This document shows, one piece after another, positions 36,601 to 47,442 of a DNA stretch of 64,000 nt. The stretch comes from Garcia nutans. Taxonomy: Eukaryota; Streptophyta; Magnoliopsida; Malpighiales; Euphorbiaceae. The position numbers were made by a program, and so were the translations under genes. The notes beneath the pieces are model-generated. The model searched no databases. It saw only the letters and a program-made list of their open reading frames with translations, and was not told the origin of the DNA. The stretch is from the NCBI GenBank assembly GCA_947685225.1, contig CANTUV010000076.1, forward strand, positions 1,984,001 to 2,048,000, in the 5' to 3' direction. Each line of letters begins with the position of its first letter. Position 1 is the stretch's first letter.

Positions 36601-39600
36601 TCAAACATTTTCAAACCTCAATAGGTATCCCATCTGGTCCAAGGCTTTACCAACTTTCATCCTCTTCAAAGTTTCCTTAACTTTCGAAAACCTAATTCGT
36701 CTAGTGTATTTAACATTTTTCTTTAGCCTAACGTCTAAACCCTCAATGTTACCACTATGGTTACCATTAAGAAGTTCCTCAAAATAGCTTCTCCATCGTT
36801 TCTTAATATCCTTTTCTTGAACCAGAACCTTATTCTCTTTATCTTTAATGCACTTAACTTGGTTTAAATTACGACATTTTTTTCCCTTATCTTAGCCAAT
36901 TTATAGATAGTTTTTTCCCTTTCTTTGTTCCAAGTTTCTCATACAAACTCTCTAAAGATTATGCTCTTGCTTAACTAACTGCCTTTTTAGTATTTTTTTT
37001 TCGCTTGTTTGTACTGTTCAAAAGCATCATTGTTATTTCACTTGGGCAAACTCTTATACCATTCCCTTTTACTTCTTACAACTTTTTGCACTTCCTCATT
37101 CCACCACCAAGATTCCTTCGAGGAATGTCCACACCCTTTAGATTCTCCAAGAATCTTTCTAGCTACTCCTTTAATTTTTGTAGACATGCCTATCCACACA
37201 TCATTTGATGATATACTCACATCTTCCTCTCACCCTCCAGCTTTGGCTAACTCATTCTTGAACAACAATTGTTTTCCACCTTTTAAAGTTCACTATTTAA
37301 TCTAAGGAATATTGTTCCTCCTTGGCCTACTAGTCAACCTCTTAAACTTGATATCCAAAACCACTAACCTATGTTGAGTGGTCAAAGCCTCACCTAGAAT
37401 AACCTTACAATCCTTGCATTGAGTTCGATTGGTTTTTCTTGTGAGTATGAAGTCAATCTGACTTCTATTTTGCCCACTTTTAAGGTCACTAGATGGGATT
37501 CTCTTTTTATAAAATAATGTGTTTGTCAGAATCAAACCATAGGCTAAAGCAAAATCAATGATACTCTTACCTTCTTCATTTCTAATTCCAAAACTATACC
37601 CTCCATGTACCTCCTCAAAATCTACTTTGTCTTTTCCTACATGTCCATTTAAGTCTCCTCCTATAAAAATGTTTTCATCATTTGGAATCCCTCGCATAAG
37701 TTCATCCATATTATCCCAAAATTTTTGCTTGCTCTCATCCTCTAATCAAAATTGAGGGGCATATGCAATAACTATGTTGATGGTCTCATTCTGGAGCACA
37801 AATTTAATTGAAATAATCTTATTACTTACTCTTTTCACCGCTGCAACCATCTCCTTTAGGTTCGTCCAAAATTATACCTACTCAGTTTTTATTTCTATCT
37901 GTACCTGTATACCACACTTTATACCCAGTATTTTCAACTTCTTTACTTTTTTTCTCCAACCCATTTAGTCTCTTGAATACAAGCAATACTAATTTTCTCT
38001 CTCCATAGTATCAACAAGTTCTCTCAGTTTACCTGTAAGAGATCCAATATTCCAAGTTCCTATTCTGATCTTACTCCCTACTTGTTCTTTCATATGCTTC
38101 TTCCTATAGAATCTTTTACCATTATCTGAACATGTATCTGTCGTATTACTCGTATTTTAGACTAACTTCTTTACCCACACCCGTCTATGATGTGAGAATC
38201 CTTGTTTATTATGTACCACATCCGGGTGCCGACATGACGCGTCGCATTCGGGGAACGCCCTACACCCTTGCTTATTCTTCACTGCATTCGGGCTCTGAGG
38301 TAGCGCATCGCAAGTAAAGAACGCCCTAACGATATTATTATTAGAATCCATATCATGAAATGTGTCAAAAATTTTACGCTGGCTGTTACCTACCGCAACC
38401 CTCCTCATTTATCCAGACTTGCGACCGGCTATACACAAAAAACTCATGTATAGGCAGAGAAAGAAAAAAAAAATACATGAGTAACGGTACGGAAGAGAGA
38501 GAGTTCTTGATAATTGGACCAGAATACTAGCTAGTTCAGTTAATAGGCCTCAACAACAACAACAACAACAACTAAGCCTTAGTCCCAAACAAGTTGGGGT
38601 CGGCTGTATGGATCCTCAACAAAATAAGCTCAAAAGAAACCAAAAAAGATATTCCAGCCTTAGGCCCCTTCCAAGACACGGATTTTACGTCTCCATTCAA
38701 GTCTGTCATTAATCAAATTCGCATCAAGATCTAAGGCACGTAAGTCTCTTGCTATCACCTCATTCCACACAGTTCTAGGTCTTCCACGACCTCTAGCCCC
38801 CTCAATCAACAAATTCTCACACTTACGAACCGCAGCATTAGGAGGTCTTCTTAAAACATGCTTATACCATCTAAGTCTTCCTTCCCTCACCTTATCTCCG
38901 ACATCCGCTACTTGGACTTTTTGTTGAATATGAACATTCTTAATTTTGTCCAGTCTGGTATGTCCACACATCCATTTTAGCATCCTCATTTTTGCCACAC
39001 TCATCTTATGCAAATGTTGTCCCGTTGGTGCCCAACGCTCACTACCATAGAGCATCGCAGGTCTAACAACCGTCCTATAGAATTTACCTTTCACTTTCAG
39101 AGGTATTTTCTTATCACATAAAACCTCAGTCGCACCCTTCCACTTCAACCACCCTACCTGTATTCTGTGAGCCGCATCTTCATCTATACGGCCATCATTC
39201 TGGAACACCGAACCCAAATATTTGAACTGCTTGGTTTTAGGAACCAAAACTCCATCCAACTTAACCTCATGTTCCTGCTTCTTCCTTAGACTGAACTCAC
39301 AGTGCATATATTCCGTTTTACTCCTACTTAACTTAAAACCCTTGTCCTCAAGGGTTTTTCTCCACACTTCCAACTTACGGTTTACACCAGCACTAGTCTC
39401 ATCAATTAAAATAATGTCATCAGCAAACAACATACACCAAGGAACATCGTCTTGTATGCTTCTGGTTAGCTCGTCCATAACCAGGGTAAATAAATATGGA
39501 CTCATGGCCGAACCTTGATACAATCCGGTAGTAATGGGGAAAGCCTCAGTGTCTCCACCAGGTGTTTTCACATTAGTGGATGCATTCTCATACATGTCCT

Positions 39601-41341
39601 TGATGATGTTAATATATTTGCCGCTGACTCCTTTTCTCTTCAAAACCCACCATAACACTTCTCTTAGTACTCTATCATAGGCTTTCTCCAAGTCAATAAA
39701 TACCATGTGGAGATCTTTCTTCTTCTATTGATACAATTCCATTAGTCTTCTTAGAAGAGAAATAGCCTCCATGGTAGATCTCCCTGGCATAAACCCAAAC
39801 TGATTCTCCGAAACTCTTGTAAGCTTCCTCAATCTGTATTCAATAATCCTTTCCCATAATTTCATAGTATGACTCATAAGTTTGATACCCCGATAATTTG
39901 TACAGCATTGAATGTCTCCCTTATTTTTATATATGGGTATCAGGATACTCTTCCTCCAGGCATTCGGCATCTTACGTCCTTTCACAATAGCATTAAAGAG
40001 TTTAGTTAACCAGGCAACTCCTACCTCTCCAAGATTCTTCCAAACCTTTATAGGAATACCATCCGGGCCACAAGCTTTACCAACTTTCATATACTTCAAG
40101 GCTTCTCTTACTTCACTATGCAAGATCCTCCTAGACCAGCTGATATAACCATTTGTTGCAACTCCTACCTCTCCAAGGTTCTTCCAAACCTCTATAGGAA
40201 TACCATCCGGGCCACAAGCTTTACCAACTTTCATATACTTCAAGGCTTCTCTTACTTCACTATGCAAGATCCTCCTAGACCAGCTGATATAACAATTTGT
40301 TGCAAGAAGACCTTGAAAATCTTGTTCATGTTCAGGGTTGAATAACTGCTCAAAATAAGCCTTCCACCTCTCCTTAATCTCAACATCTCCTGTCAACACC
40401 AGTTAATAGGCCTCAAGAAACCAAAAAATAAAAATTCTCCTTTTACTACAACTATCTACGATTTGCCTTAACCTTGTTATAATTCTTTAAAGAAATAACT
40501 GTTAACCTCATTTTTCATGAGAATGAGATATCTCACATATTTATAAACTAGATGCTAAAGTTTGAACATGTCAGACATGGACGTGTCTGTAAAATAGAAT
40601 GCTATCTTGATATCATAAAACCATTAGCAATGTTAAATATTAGTCAAAACCCTTCTCTTTCTTTTGACATGTAATTTGCAACCAAAGTTAGATTAGATGT
40701 AAATTCTTTCCTTTCTCATTTTATTTTCGCATTTTGAATGCTTTGTTATATATCTCTATTTGTTAGCTAATTTTATGATTCCCACTCTAGAAAGTCAAAT
40801 TGGAAAACACGAGTCTCTTACAGTCTCTTATCTTAGACCTGTTATATGTGCCTGGAATTTCTCACATTAAATTGCAGTCGATTATTTGGTCAGGTTTTGA
40901 ATAATTGCACATAATTTGATAATCCGAGTTTATATAGTTATCATGGTATGGCAAGCAAGGCTATTTTTGACCTGAATTAGAAACTAAAAAGTTAATCATA
41001 CTGCAAACACTATCTAAATGATAACCTTCTAGGCAATGAATTTTCAAGTGATAAATATGAACCAATAAAAAATAATAAGCAGAAATAAACAATTAAATAT
41101 TCTATGTACAATAAAAGCTAAACAAGTTACCACTGTAAAGCGATCCTTACAATTTCATATGTTTCCGTATTGATAGCCTTGAACACACTACCACAAGTAC
41201 CATCACCAAGCTCCTCCAAAATTTTATATCTCGTGTAGAGAAGAATAAGAAGTGAAATTTTATTCCAGGAGCACACAAGCATTAGAGAAGAAGAGAAATC
41301 TTATACAATCAAGTGAACTGACAAGCTACTTACCTTTCCAT
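30647..41341 (-). CDS. MHK: MHK/MAK-like serine/threonine protein kinase, 17 coding exons, 432 aa
   Basis: Minus-strand exons: 41341-41334, 41229-41151, 35086-35018, 34931-34842, 34426-34288, 34184-34082, 33949-33897, 33323-33257, 32850-32742, 32653-32588, 32466-32398, 32321-32261, 32185-32081, 31657-31623, 31489-31444, 31150-31075 and 30770-30647. They total 1299 nt and join without a frame break. Kinase landmarks: Gly-rich LGDGTCGSV (10-18), Lys33 in VAVKK, HRDLKPEN (123-130, Asp125), DFG (142-144), TEY activation loop (156-158), WYRAPE (163-168). A TxY loop with this overall sequence places it in the RCK/MAK/ICK branch (plant MHK, also called CDKF;4-like). The C-terminal 140 residues are a non-kinase tail rich in Ser and Gln. 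Exon 9 uses a GC donor, and exon 13 has a tandem CAGCAG acceptor. Intron 2 is 6 kb because of two LINEs. It is likely functional. Confidence 0.92.
35871..36415 (-). pseudogene. LINE A reverse transcriptase fragments
   Basis: Two overlapping frames carry QFGFMPGRSTMEV and then LSPYLFVLVMYELTRHIQDD and the catalytic FADD. A frameshift near 36,178 and a degenerate LEKAYD region (about 36,250) show decay. Confidence 0.82.
37302..37709 (-). pseudogene. LINE A apurinic-type endonuclease fragment
   Basis: A 135-codon open stretch of the endonuclease domain. Motifs: GGDLNGHVG, SQIDFILTR and TTQHRLVV, the D and H residues of the exonuclease-endonuclease-phosphatase fold. Upstream parts are in other frames. 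Confidence 0.8.
38537..38553. repeat. Target-site duplication of LINE B, left copy
   Basis: cagttaataggcctcaa, identical to 40400-40416. It directly precedes the (CAA)n tail, which can overlap its last three bases. Confidence 0.9.
38660..39706 (-). pseudogene. LINE B reverse transcriptase, C-terminal 348 codons
   Basis: Contains VFIDLEKAYDRV at the start (RT motif with the first catalytic Asp), then LYQGSAMSPYLFTLVMDELTR, the catalytic FADDIILIDET near residue 95, TKQFKYLGS, and the RPAMLYGSERWA and MRMLKWMCGHTR segments of the RTE thumb and C-terminal region. It is open to its natural end (TAG/TAA at 38660). Only one stop upstream separates it from the preceding RT part. Confidence 0.88.
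39725..40399 (-). pseudogene. LINE B reverse transcriptase, N-terminal part with in-frame duplication
   Basis: The open frame contains the KACGPDGIPIEVWKN motif twice, because a 144-bp segment (48 codons) is tandemly duplicated in frame. It continues with TNYRGIKLMSHTMKLWERI and ENQFGFMPGRSTMEAI. The TAG at 39,725 ends it just before the KKKDLHMVFIDLEKAY continuation. Confidence 0.85.
40014..40301. repeat. 144-bp tandem duplication (two units) inside LINE B
   Basis: Units 40014-40157 and 40158-40301 are nearly identical, with only three or four differences seen by eye. The period is a multiple of three, so the RT frame is kept. Confidence 0.92.
40400..40416. repeat. Target-site duplication of LINE B, right copy
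   Basis: cagttaataggcctcaa, identical to 38537-38553. Confidence 0.9.
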
Positions 41342-42492
41342 TGTTAGAATTGTAGAAGATGACAAACAAAAAATTTGTCAATGAACTTCTAAGAACCTCC
41401 TAATAGAGGTGTCTACTCTGCCAACAGAGCATGAACTACCAATTTCAATATACGGTCTAGCGCTGAACTGTAGCTTGTTATATACAACATCGGAAGAAAC
41501 CTGATTCTCATTGTAGGAGTAATTAAATATTGGCCAAAATATTATCAACATACTTAAATGCAGCTTCTACAAGCTGCAACAAGCTGGTATCATCTAAAAT
41601 CACCAGTCTTCGATCTCTGTTAAACCTCTATACAAGCAATATGTGTCAAGTTAATATGTGAACCTATATCTTTTCAGTTTACTTCCAGCAATGCCCATCT
41701 GTCAAAAACTTGTGCTGCGCCGCCAACAAATAAGAAAAGGAGAAAACAAACTTAATAGAAAGTCAAGAAAAGCAAACCTTCCAAATGAAAACTGAAAAAA
41801 CAAAATGAGCAGTACACTAGACAAATCATGAAAATAGATCCAGCTCTTTTCCTGTTTATTTGATTGCTCATATTACAAAAGATCCACCTCCATTATTTCA
41901 AAGTTACAAGAAATATATCAGCGATGAATAATGTTTACCTATTACATATTTACATTAACACCATCAAAAAAGAATAATAAAACCTGTTTGAATCCTAAAT
42001 GGAAAATCATTCCTCTAACCGAAACAATAAACCCGTAATGAACATCCAGATAATATCATTTAGTAATAATAATTAAAGCAATAATATGGATTAATAAACA
42101 GCTTAAAAGGTTAATTATTTTCAGTTGGTTGCTGAAAATTTGCGAAAGCTACAAAAGAAAAATCTTAAGGTATAAGCTGCCAATCAAACCTCTTCAAGTA
42201 AAGCCTAATTCAGCTAATAAGTTAATCTAATAAAGCTTTATTTCCTCTTTGTTTCACTAAATAAACAAAAGAACAAAATGACTTCAATTTTCATATTTGC
42301 ATTATGTTTCTTCTCATCTTCTTGGGCTTTCTCGGCAGCCAAAAAGAGCTCAGGATCAAAATCAAACTACATTTTAACTTGCACGAAAAGTTACAGCTCC
42401 AGAAAAGAAAAATAAAGCCGGAAACTCAAAATTCATAAAATCATACACTAAAAATTGGAAAATGAAGGATCAAGAAAGAAGCAAAAACTCAC

Positions 42493-42680
42493 CATTTGAA
42501 GCCAATTAGAAAGCAATTAAAAACACACAGAGATCTAAGAACTGGTATTCATCACCAATGCCTAGGCGGTTTCGTTAAAAACAAAGAAAAAAGAAATTTC
42601 AGAGAGAGAGAGAGAGAGAGAGGAGAGAACTAGATTACTGGCCAAACCATTACACAAGGGATTCCGCAGAAGAAGCAAAA
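42493..42680 (-). other. Probable 5' untranslated exon of the kinase gene
   Basis: On the minus strand the sequence ends ...CAAATG followed by a strong donor GTGAGT at 42492-42487. The block contains a (CT)n tract (plus-strand (AG)n at about 42,601-42,622), typical of plant leaders. It would splice to an acceptor somewhere upstream of the start codon at 41341. The transcription start near 42.66 kb is inferred from the switch to AT-rich DNA. The ATG at the exon edge could act as an upstream start. Confidence 0.55.
42601..42622. repeat. (AG)n microsatellite in the kinase leader
   Basis: agagagagagagagagagag followed by ggagag; a dinucleotide run. Confidence 0.95.
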
Positions 42681-43024
42681 GAGAAGAAACCAAAGAAATA
42701 TTAAAATATTGGGTATATTTATTTATTATTTAAGAAATTTATTTTTTCAAATAATTAAAAAATTTTAATTTTTTTTTAATTGAGAAAAATGGGAAACGAA
42801 GAAAATGCTTGGTTGTGGTGGGGAAGGGATGTGGTCCCCATATTGATATGGTAGTGGCACTATTTTTTTTCTCAAGTTGAATTACTAAAATCTCCCTTAA
42901 CGACTTGTATATTTTGGGAATATCCTTTTCAAAATGACGAATATTACCCCCGAGAGTGGATAGGGCCTCTTGGGGACGGTGACGTTGACGTTGTGGGACT
43001 CAGGCGTCCTTAAGAAAAAGAGCT

Positions 43025-43204
43025 TGGGCTTTTGGAAAATTTGAATCTGCCCTTGGTTTTTAGGGTTTGGCTTGTTGTGTGATGGATGCGGTTGGATATT
43101 ACAGCCCGATCCGCAAACCGGTTTATTTATGTTTTGGGATTTGCTTTTTTGTTTTGCAAGAACACAGAACATTAGTGCTTTCCTGGTAGAATAATGACAC
43201 GTGT
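43025..43204 (-). promoter_or_regulatory. Candidate kinase-gene promoter elements: site II, telo-box, ACGT core
   Basis: Upstream of the kinase leader are TGGGCT (43025-43030, a site II motif), tttagggttt (43059-43068, a telo-box) and the palindrome acacgtgt (43197-43204, an ACGT-core G-box/ABRE-like motif). Site II and telo-box pairs are established elements in promoters of plant housekeeping and growth-related genes. The cluster sits in a locally GC-richer block (about 42,930-43,230). Functional use is inferred. Confidence 0.45.
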
Positions 43205-43239
43205 ATGAGATCAAGAGGATGAGGATGACTTTCTATTTT

Positions 43240-44920
43240 CACATATGATACGATATGACGTGGATAACCATGCTAAGAAAAAAGGTGTACATTTTTTTTT
43301 CTTAAGTTGATTTATTTGGCTGACTTCGTCCTCAAGTCATGGGATTCTATATTTTAATTTAATTTATTATTTATTATCAATCATGCCAAGTTGTTATATT
43401 AGGATATTTTGAAATTCGTTAAAATAAAAAAAATATATTCCTAATTCACAGAAATTAAATTTTAAAAAATCAACAATTATCATTTTTTTCCTGATTAATA
43501 TGAATATTAGTTTCTAATTCTCTTTAAAAATAAATATTATTATGTAATTAATTTAAAAAAATACACCCTCAATCAAATTTTTTTAAAATTTTTATTTTTT
43601 ATTAAAAATATTTTAATTATTTTATTATAAACTTATGATAAATTTATTATAAATTATATAAAATTTATAAACTTATAATAAATTTATGATAAATTCATTA
43701 TAAATTTATTATAAACTTATTTTAAACTAATAAAAATATGATATTTTGATAAATATTTTATAAATTTTAATATTTTGATAAATAATTTATAAATATGATA
43801 AAATTAAAATTATTTTTAATTATTTTTATATTTTTATCAAAAATCTATTAATTTATGGTATTTTGGATCTCCAATTTCTTAGAGTAGGTCGTTTTTATTA
43901 CTGGTAGTAATTTTTATATGTAATTTTATAAAGTATTCACTTTTTCTGAATTTGTGTTTCCCAAATCAATGATAAACCAAACCTATTCAGTTGCGATTAA
44001 TCCTATTTCCTTTTCTTTTTTGGCATGCATTAAGAGTATATACAATAATGTACCTTACAATTTATTTTATTATTTATGAAAAAATTTAAGTAAAAATAAT
44101 TAAACTCAGAAATAATAAAAATCAATACAATAAATTAAAATTTTACATTGTTGTATTATTAATAAAATTAAAATTTACAATATTTAAGAATCAATTATAT
44201 TTTTAACCAAAAAAAAGTTTTTTAAATGTAAGATTTATTTATCAATAATTTAAATGTTAATTATATAAATAAATATAATCTGAAAATTTGTTAAATTATT
44301 TATTAATGCAAATTATTAAAAACTAATTAAATCAATATTTGCATAATGTATGGGCTATTAAGGATAATGTCACATTGATTGAGAATAAAAAATTATAAAG
44401 GTTAACATAAAGTGATAATATATAATTTGAGCGTTTAGTACTAGAATTTTGAGTTAATAATAATATTCAAATATACTAATATATATTGTGTTTATTTGTA
44501 TTTCGATTTTCTAATACTTCATTCATAATAATAAATAATTAATAATAAAAAAATAAGATGGCCATAAGAGTAGTAATAAATAAAAACTTTAACAAAAATT
44601 TCTTCTAATATTTTATAAACATTTTTTCAGATAATATATTCTGTAAACATTTTTATTGTAAGGAAAACAATATGTGCAACTCAATTTTTTTGCATCTTTA
44701 AGGAAAAACAATGTAATATTAATTTATTCAAAACATGAAAAATACAATACAAGATACACAAATCGTCAAATGCTTATTCTACTCTACCATCCACCTTTAC
44801 ATATATATACAAAATTGAATCTGTAAAATCCACCTAATTAGAATATATACTTCTCGAAATCTTATAAAAATGCTTATGTAACACAATTTCATAGTAGTAA
44901 GCAGTGTCAGGAAAATATTT
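43240..44920. other. Intergenic DNA between the kinase and the quinone reductase array
   Basis: AT-rich, with local repeats of aaacttataataaattt-type modules at about 43,625-43,720. No gene is supported. Confidence 0.6.
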
Positions 44921-44925
44921 TCAAT

Positions 44926-46448
44926 CTAAGGCTCTATAATGACCTTTCCAGTAGCATGACTTTCAATGCTCTTAGCCCAACCATCTTCAGCCTCGCTCAA
45001 AGGATGCTTTGAGTCAATAACTGTTATAAGTTTTCCTTCCTTCACCAATTTAACAAGAAAATTCAGCCTCTTCTTGTCTACAGTAGACCAAACCAGTGGC
45101 AGCATCTGCTTCTTGGAGAAAGTAAGTTTCTTTAGAGCAAAATTGAACATAGTGCTAGGGCCTGGAGTAATATCAACAACTTTCCCAATTTCACTCAAAT
45201 TAGGCTCAAAAGTGCTCAAAGATATACCACTTACACAGTGAATAACAACATCGTATTTCCTACCAGATGGGCTCTTTAGAGCTGCCCCTCCACTGTCTTG
45301 TAATCAAGAACCTCATCAGCCCCTAAACTCTTAACAAGTTCAATGTTGCGAGCTCCGCAAGTGGCTGTCACATGAGCATTTGCAAGCTTTGCAAGCTGAA
45401 CTGCATAATGACCCACACCACCTGCTGCACCAGTTACCAGAATGTTTATCTTGTCGCCACTTCCATCAAGCTTGATCCCTGCAGACTGCGTGAGAGCATG
45501 GTAAGCTGTAACACCAGCAACTGGTAAGGCTGCGGCTTCAGCTGCTGAAACTTCAGGTGGCCTTGCTACTGTCAAGCTTTCCTTAGCCACTGCATACTCA
45601 GCTAGTCCACCTCCATTCTGTCATTAATATTAAATAACATGATTACTCATTGGAAAATGAAAAGATGGATATATTGAAAAACAAACATAAAAATTTGCCA
45701 TAATTGTGACTTTTATCCCATCCAAATCTATGTTTAGAAGCAACTACAGCTATGATTGTAAATAGTGAAGAGGAGGTAAACAAGGCCGACTATGATTGGT
45801 CAAAGATAGAGCACTTACAACATGACCAAGAAAAGCAGCTACTTTATCACCAGTTCTGTAATTCTTAACTTCTGCTCCAACCTCTACAACTTCTCCTGCT
45901 ACATCAGTGCCTGTTGGAAAAAAAAAAAAAAGGAAATTAGACATATGGGTTTATTTGGGTTCATGAAATATATCAATACATGACAAAGAATATGTTTATA
46001 AATTTGAAGAACCTATTTATCTATAATAAATCTATGAAGGATCGATCATATGATAGCAGAATTTAAAAGGGCAAATATACTTGAACTAAATTGCCAACAA
46101 CGAAGATTCAATTACCAGGAATGTGAGGGAATCTACGAGGCAAAAACAAAGGCCGCAGAATGCCTTTTTGAATCTTCCAATCAACTGGATTTATAGAGGT
46201 TGCTTCTAATTTTATCAAAATCTCATCTTTCTTTGGTGTGGGGATTGGAACTTCAACATTCTGCAACAACCCAAAATTGCATATATATATATATATATAT
46301 ATAAAGTCAGGTATTACTGAATTAAGCTTTTTAGACTAATAAAACCATTAATAAAGAAATATAACAAAAATTAAAAGGTGAACTTCAAACCGGCTGCTTC
46401 TCCACCATAACTATCGTATCGAACGACGTCCATTAACTTCCCAGGCAT
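44926..46448 (-). pseudogene. ceQORH-like quinone oxidoreductase, copy 1: frameshifted, broken donor
   Basis: Minus-strand exons: 46448-46383 (MPGKLMDVV...), 46260-46116, 45910-45819 and 45617-44926. The structure matches the intact copy 4 exon for exon, and the last exon keeps GAAGGVGHYAVQLAK (NADPH-binding Gly-rich motif) and the C-terminal HATGKVIIEP. Two lesions are visible. One C is missing in a C-run near 45,285 (gctgcccctcc versus gctgccccctcc in copy 2), shifting the frame after the DYKT segment. After exon 1 the expected GT donor is TT (46382-46381). Exon 2 has one extra codon compared with copies 3 and 4. Probably a pseudogene; the homopolymer lesion could be a sequencing error, but the donor loss is separate. 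Confidence 0.85.
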
Positions 46449-46461
46449 TTTCAGCAGAACC

Positions 46462-46471
46462 GACGCCGTTT
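46462..46471. promoter_or_regulatory. Conserved GACGCCGTTT motif upstream of copy 1
   Basis: The same motif occurs in the leader of copies 2 (GGCGCCGTTT, 50783-50792) and 3 (GACGCCGTTT, 56604-56613), about 15-20 bp before the start codon in copies 1 and 3. It is absent from copy 4. Possible shared promoter or leader element. Confidence 0.4.
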
Positions 46472-46559
46472 AGACAGAGAGAGGCTAGACCCGACGGCAA
46501 CGCTTGCAAGAAGAGAAGATACAGAGAGAAAATTCAAATTTTAAAATAGATTAAAAGCC

Positions 46560-47440
46560 AACCTCACAAAAAGTCATAATTGGTTTTTTCTTTTTTTGTT
46601 GGACTTTTTTTTGGCCGGGTTTGATGACCAATGACTATTCGCAGCTACTGACCACGTGAATGACTAAAACTTCTGCAATCAAATGCATTTCAATTTATAT
46701 ATAAAAAAAAGCATTTCAATTTTATTATAATTAACATTTTCTATCTTAATTATTCAGAATTTTAATAACCCTTTTAATTTCTCAATTAATTTAATTATCA
46801 TGGTTAAAAATATTAATTTAATTTCAGTTATATAATGTTTCCCAAAAAATCGAAGTATTTTGTTATAGATAATAGCTCAAATGTTTTTCACCTAATATTT
46901 TTTAAAATGCAATAAATATTGTTAAGCCATTAAGAATAATATCAAATCTAATGTAAATTACACTTTTATAATCATACAGATTAATATATAACATAATAAT
47001 AATAATACTAATTAAAGATGATATTAAATTTTTTATGGACAACCCATAAATCTAATTAAATTAATGAAAATAAACACAATCACGACAACATGCGTGGAGA
47101 TTTTAGAAAAGATTTTAAAAACTACGACATGATAAATTAATAATTAAGATTAAATTTTTCAAAAGGTATAGATGTAATTAATCTCGCAAAATAAATACCC
47201 CTTTCATTTGAAATACATCATTATTGATGTTCAAAATATTCAAGAATTATTCTTTATGTAACTATCTAACTGATAATTATACATAAAAATATATATGAAA
47301 TTATTCGAAAATTATAAAAAATAGAAAAAACTTCAGACTATTTACAAATGTAAAACGACTTTGGATTATTTGCAGATGCAGTCTACAGGGCTCATATATC
47401 ACACCTGCATACAGTTTATTAATTCAACAACATCATGTTT
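46560..47440. other. Intergenic DNA between copies 1 and 2
   Basis: AT-rich; includes the upstream region of copy 1 and the 3' flank of copy 2. No other gene is seen. Confidence 0.6.
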
Positions 47441-47442
47441 AT

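Larger units (their letters stand above)
35199..38440 (-). mobile_element. RTE-clade LINE A (old), in kinase intron 2
   Basis: On the minus strand: an endonuclease start with RIGTWNIGSLTGKLRELVD (about 38,070-38,010), the APE/CFDP2-like core with FIGGDLNGHVG, SQIDFILTR and LTTQHRLVV (37,709-37,302), an RT with QFGFMPGRSTMEV (36,415-36,176), the catalytic FADDIILIDET (36,179-35,871), and a C-terminal SECWAIKGQH and RMIRWMCGYTR part (35,726-35,427). The 3' end near 35,199 carries the AGTCGGCTATATGGAT-type terminus also seen in LINE B and a short CAACT-rich tail. The frames are broken throughout; it is inactive. It lies in the same orientation as the kinase gene. Confidence 0.88.
38554..40399 (-). 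mobile_element. RTE-clade LINE B, 5'-truncated and young, in kinase intron 2
   Basis: About 1.85 kb on the minus strand, bounded by a perfect 17-bp duplication (38537-38553 and 40400-40416). The 3' end is a (TTG)n tail (plus-strand caacaacaac at 38,551-38,572) preceded by the conserved terminus that reads cccaaacaagttggggtcgg on the plus strand. The coding part starts inside the RT domain, so the endonuclease is lost by 5' truncation, as usual for LINE insertions. Two long frames remain (40399-39725 and 39706-38660), separated by one in-frame TAG at 39,725-39,727. It lies in sense orientation to the kinase gene and next to older LINE A. Confidence 0.93.

Noticed and set aside
38551..38572. 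(CAA)n run as an independent microsatellite
   Set aside because: It is the 3' tail of LINE B, directly next to the conserved element terminus and the target duplication.
42897..43214. 105-codon minus-strand ORF
   Set aside because: Lies in the kinase promoter region; no domain. Open by chance in a locally GC-richer stretch.
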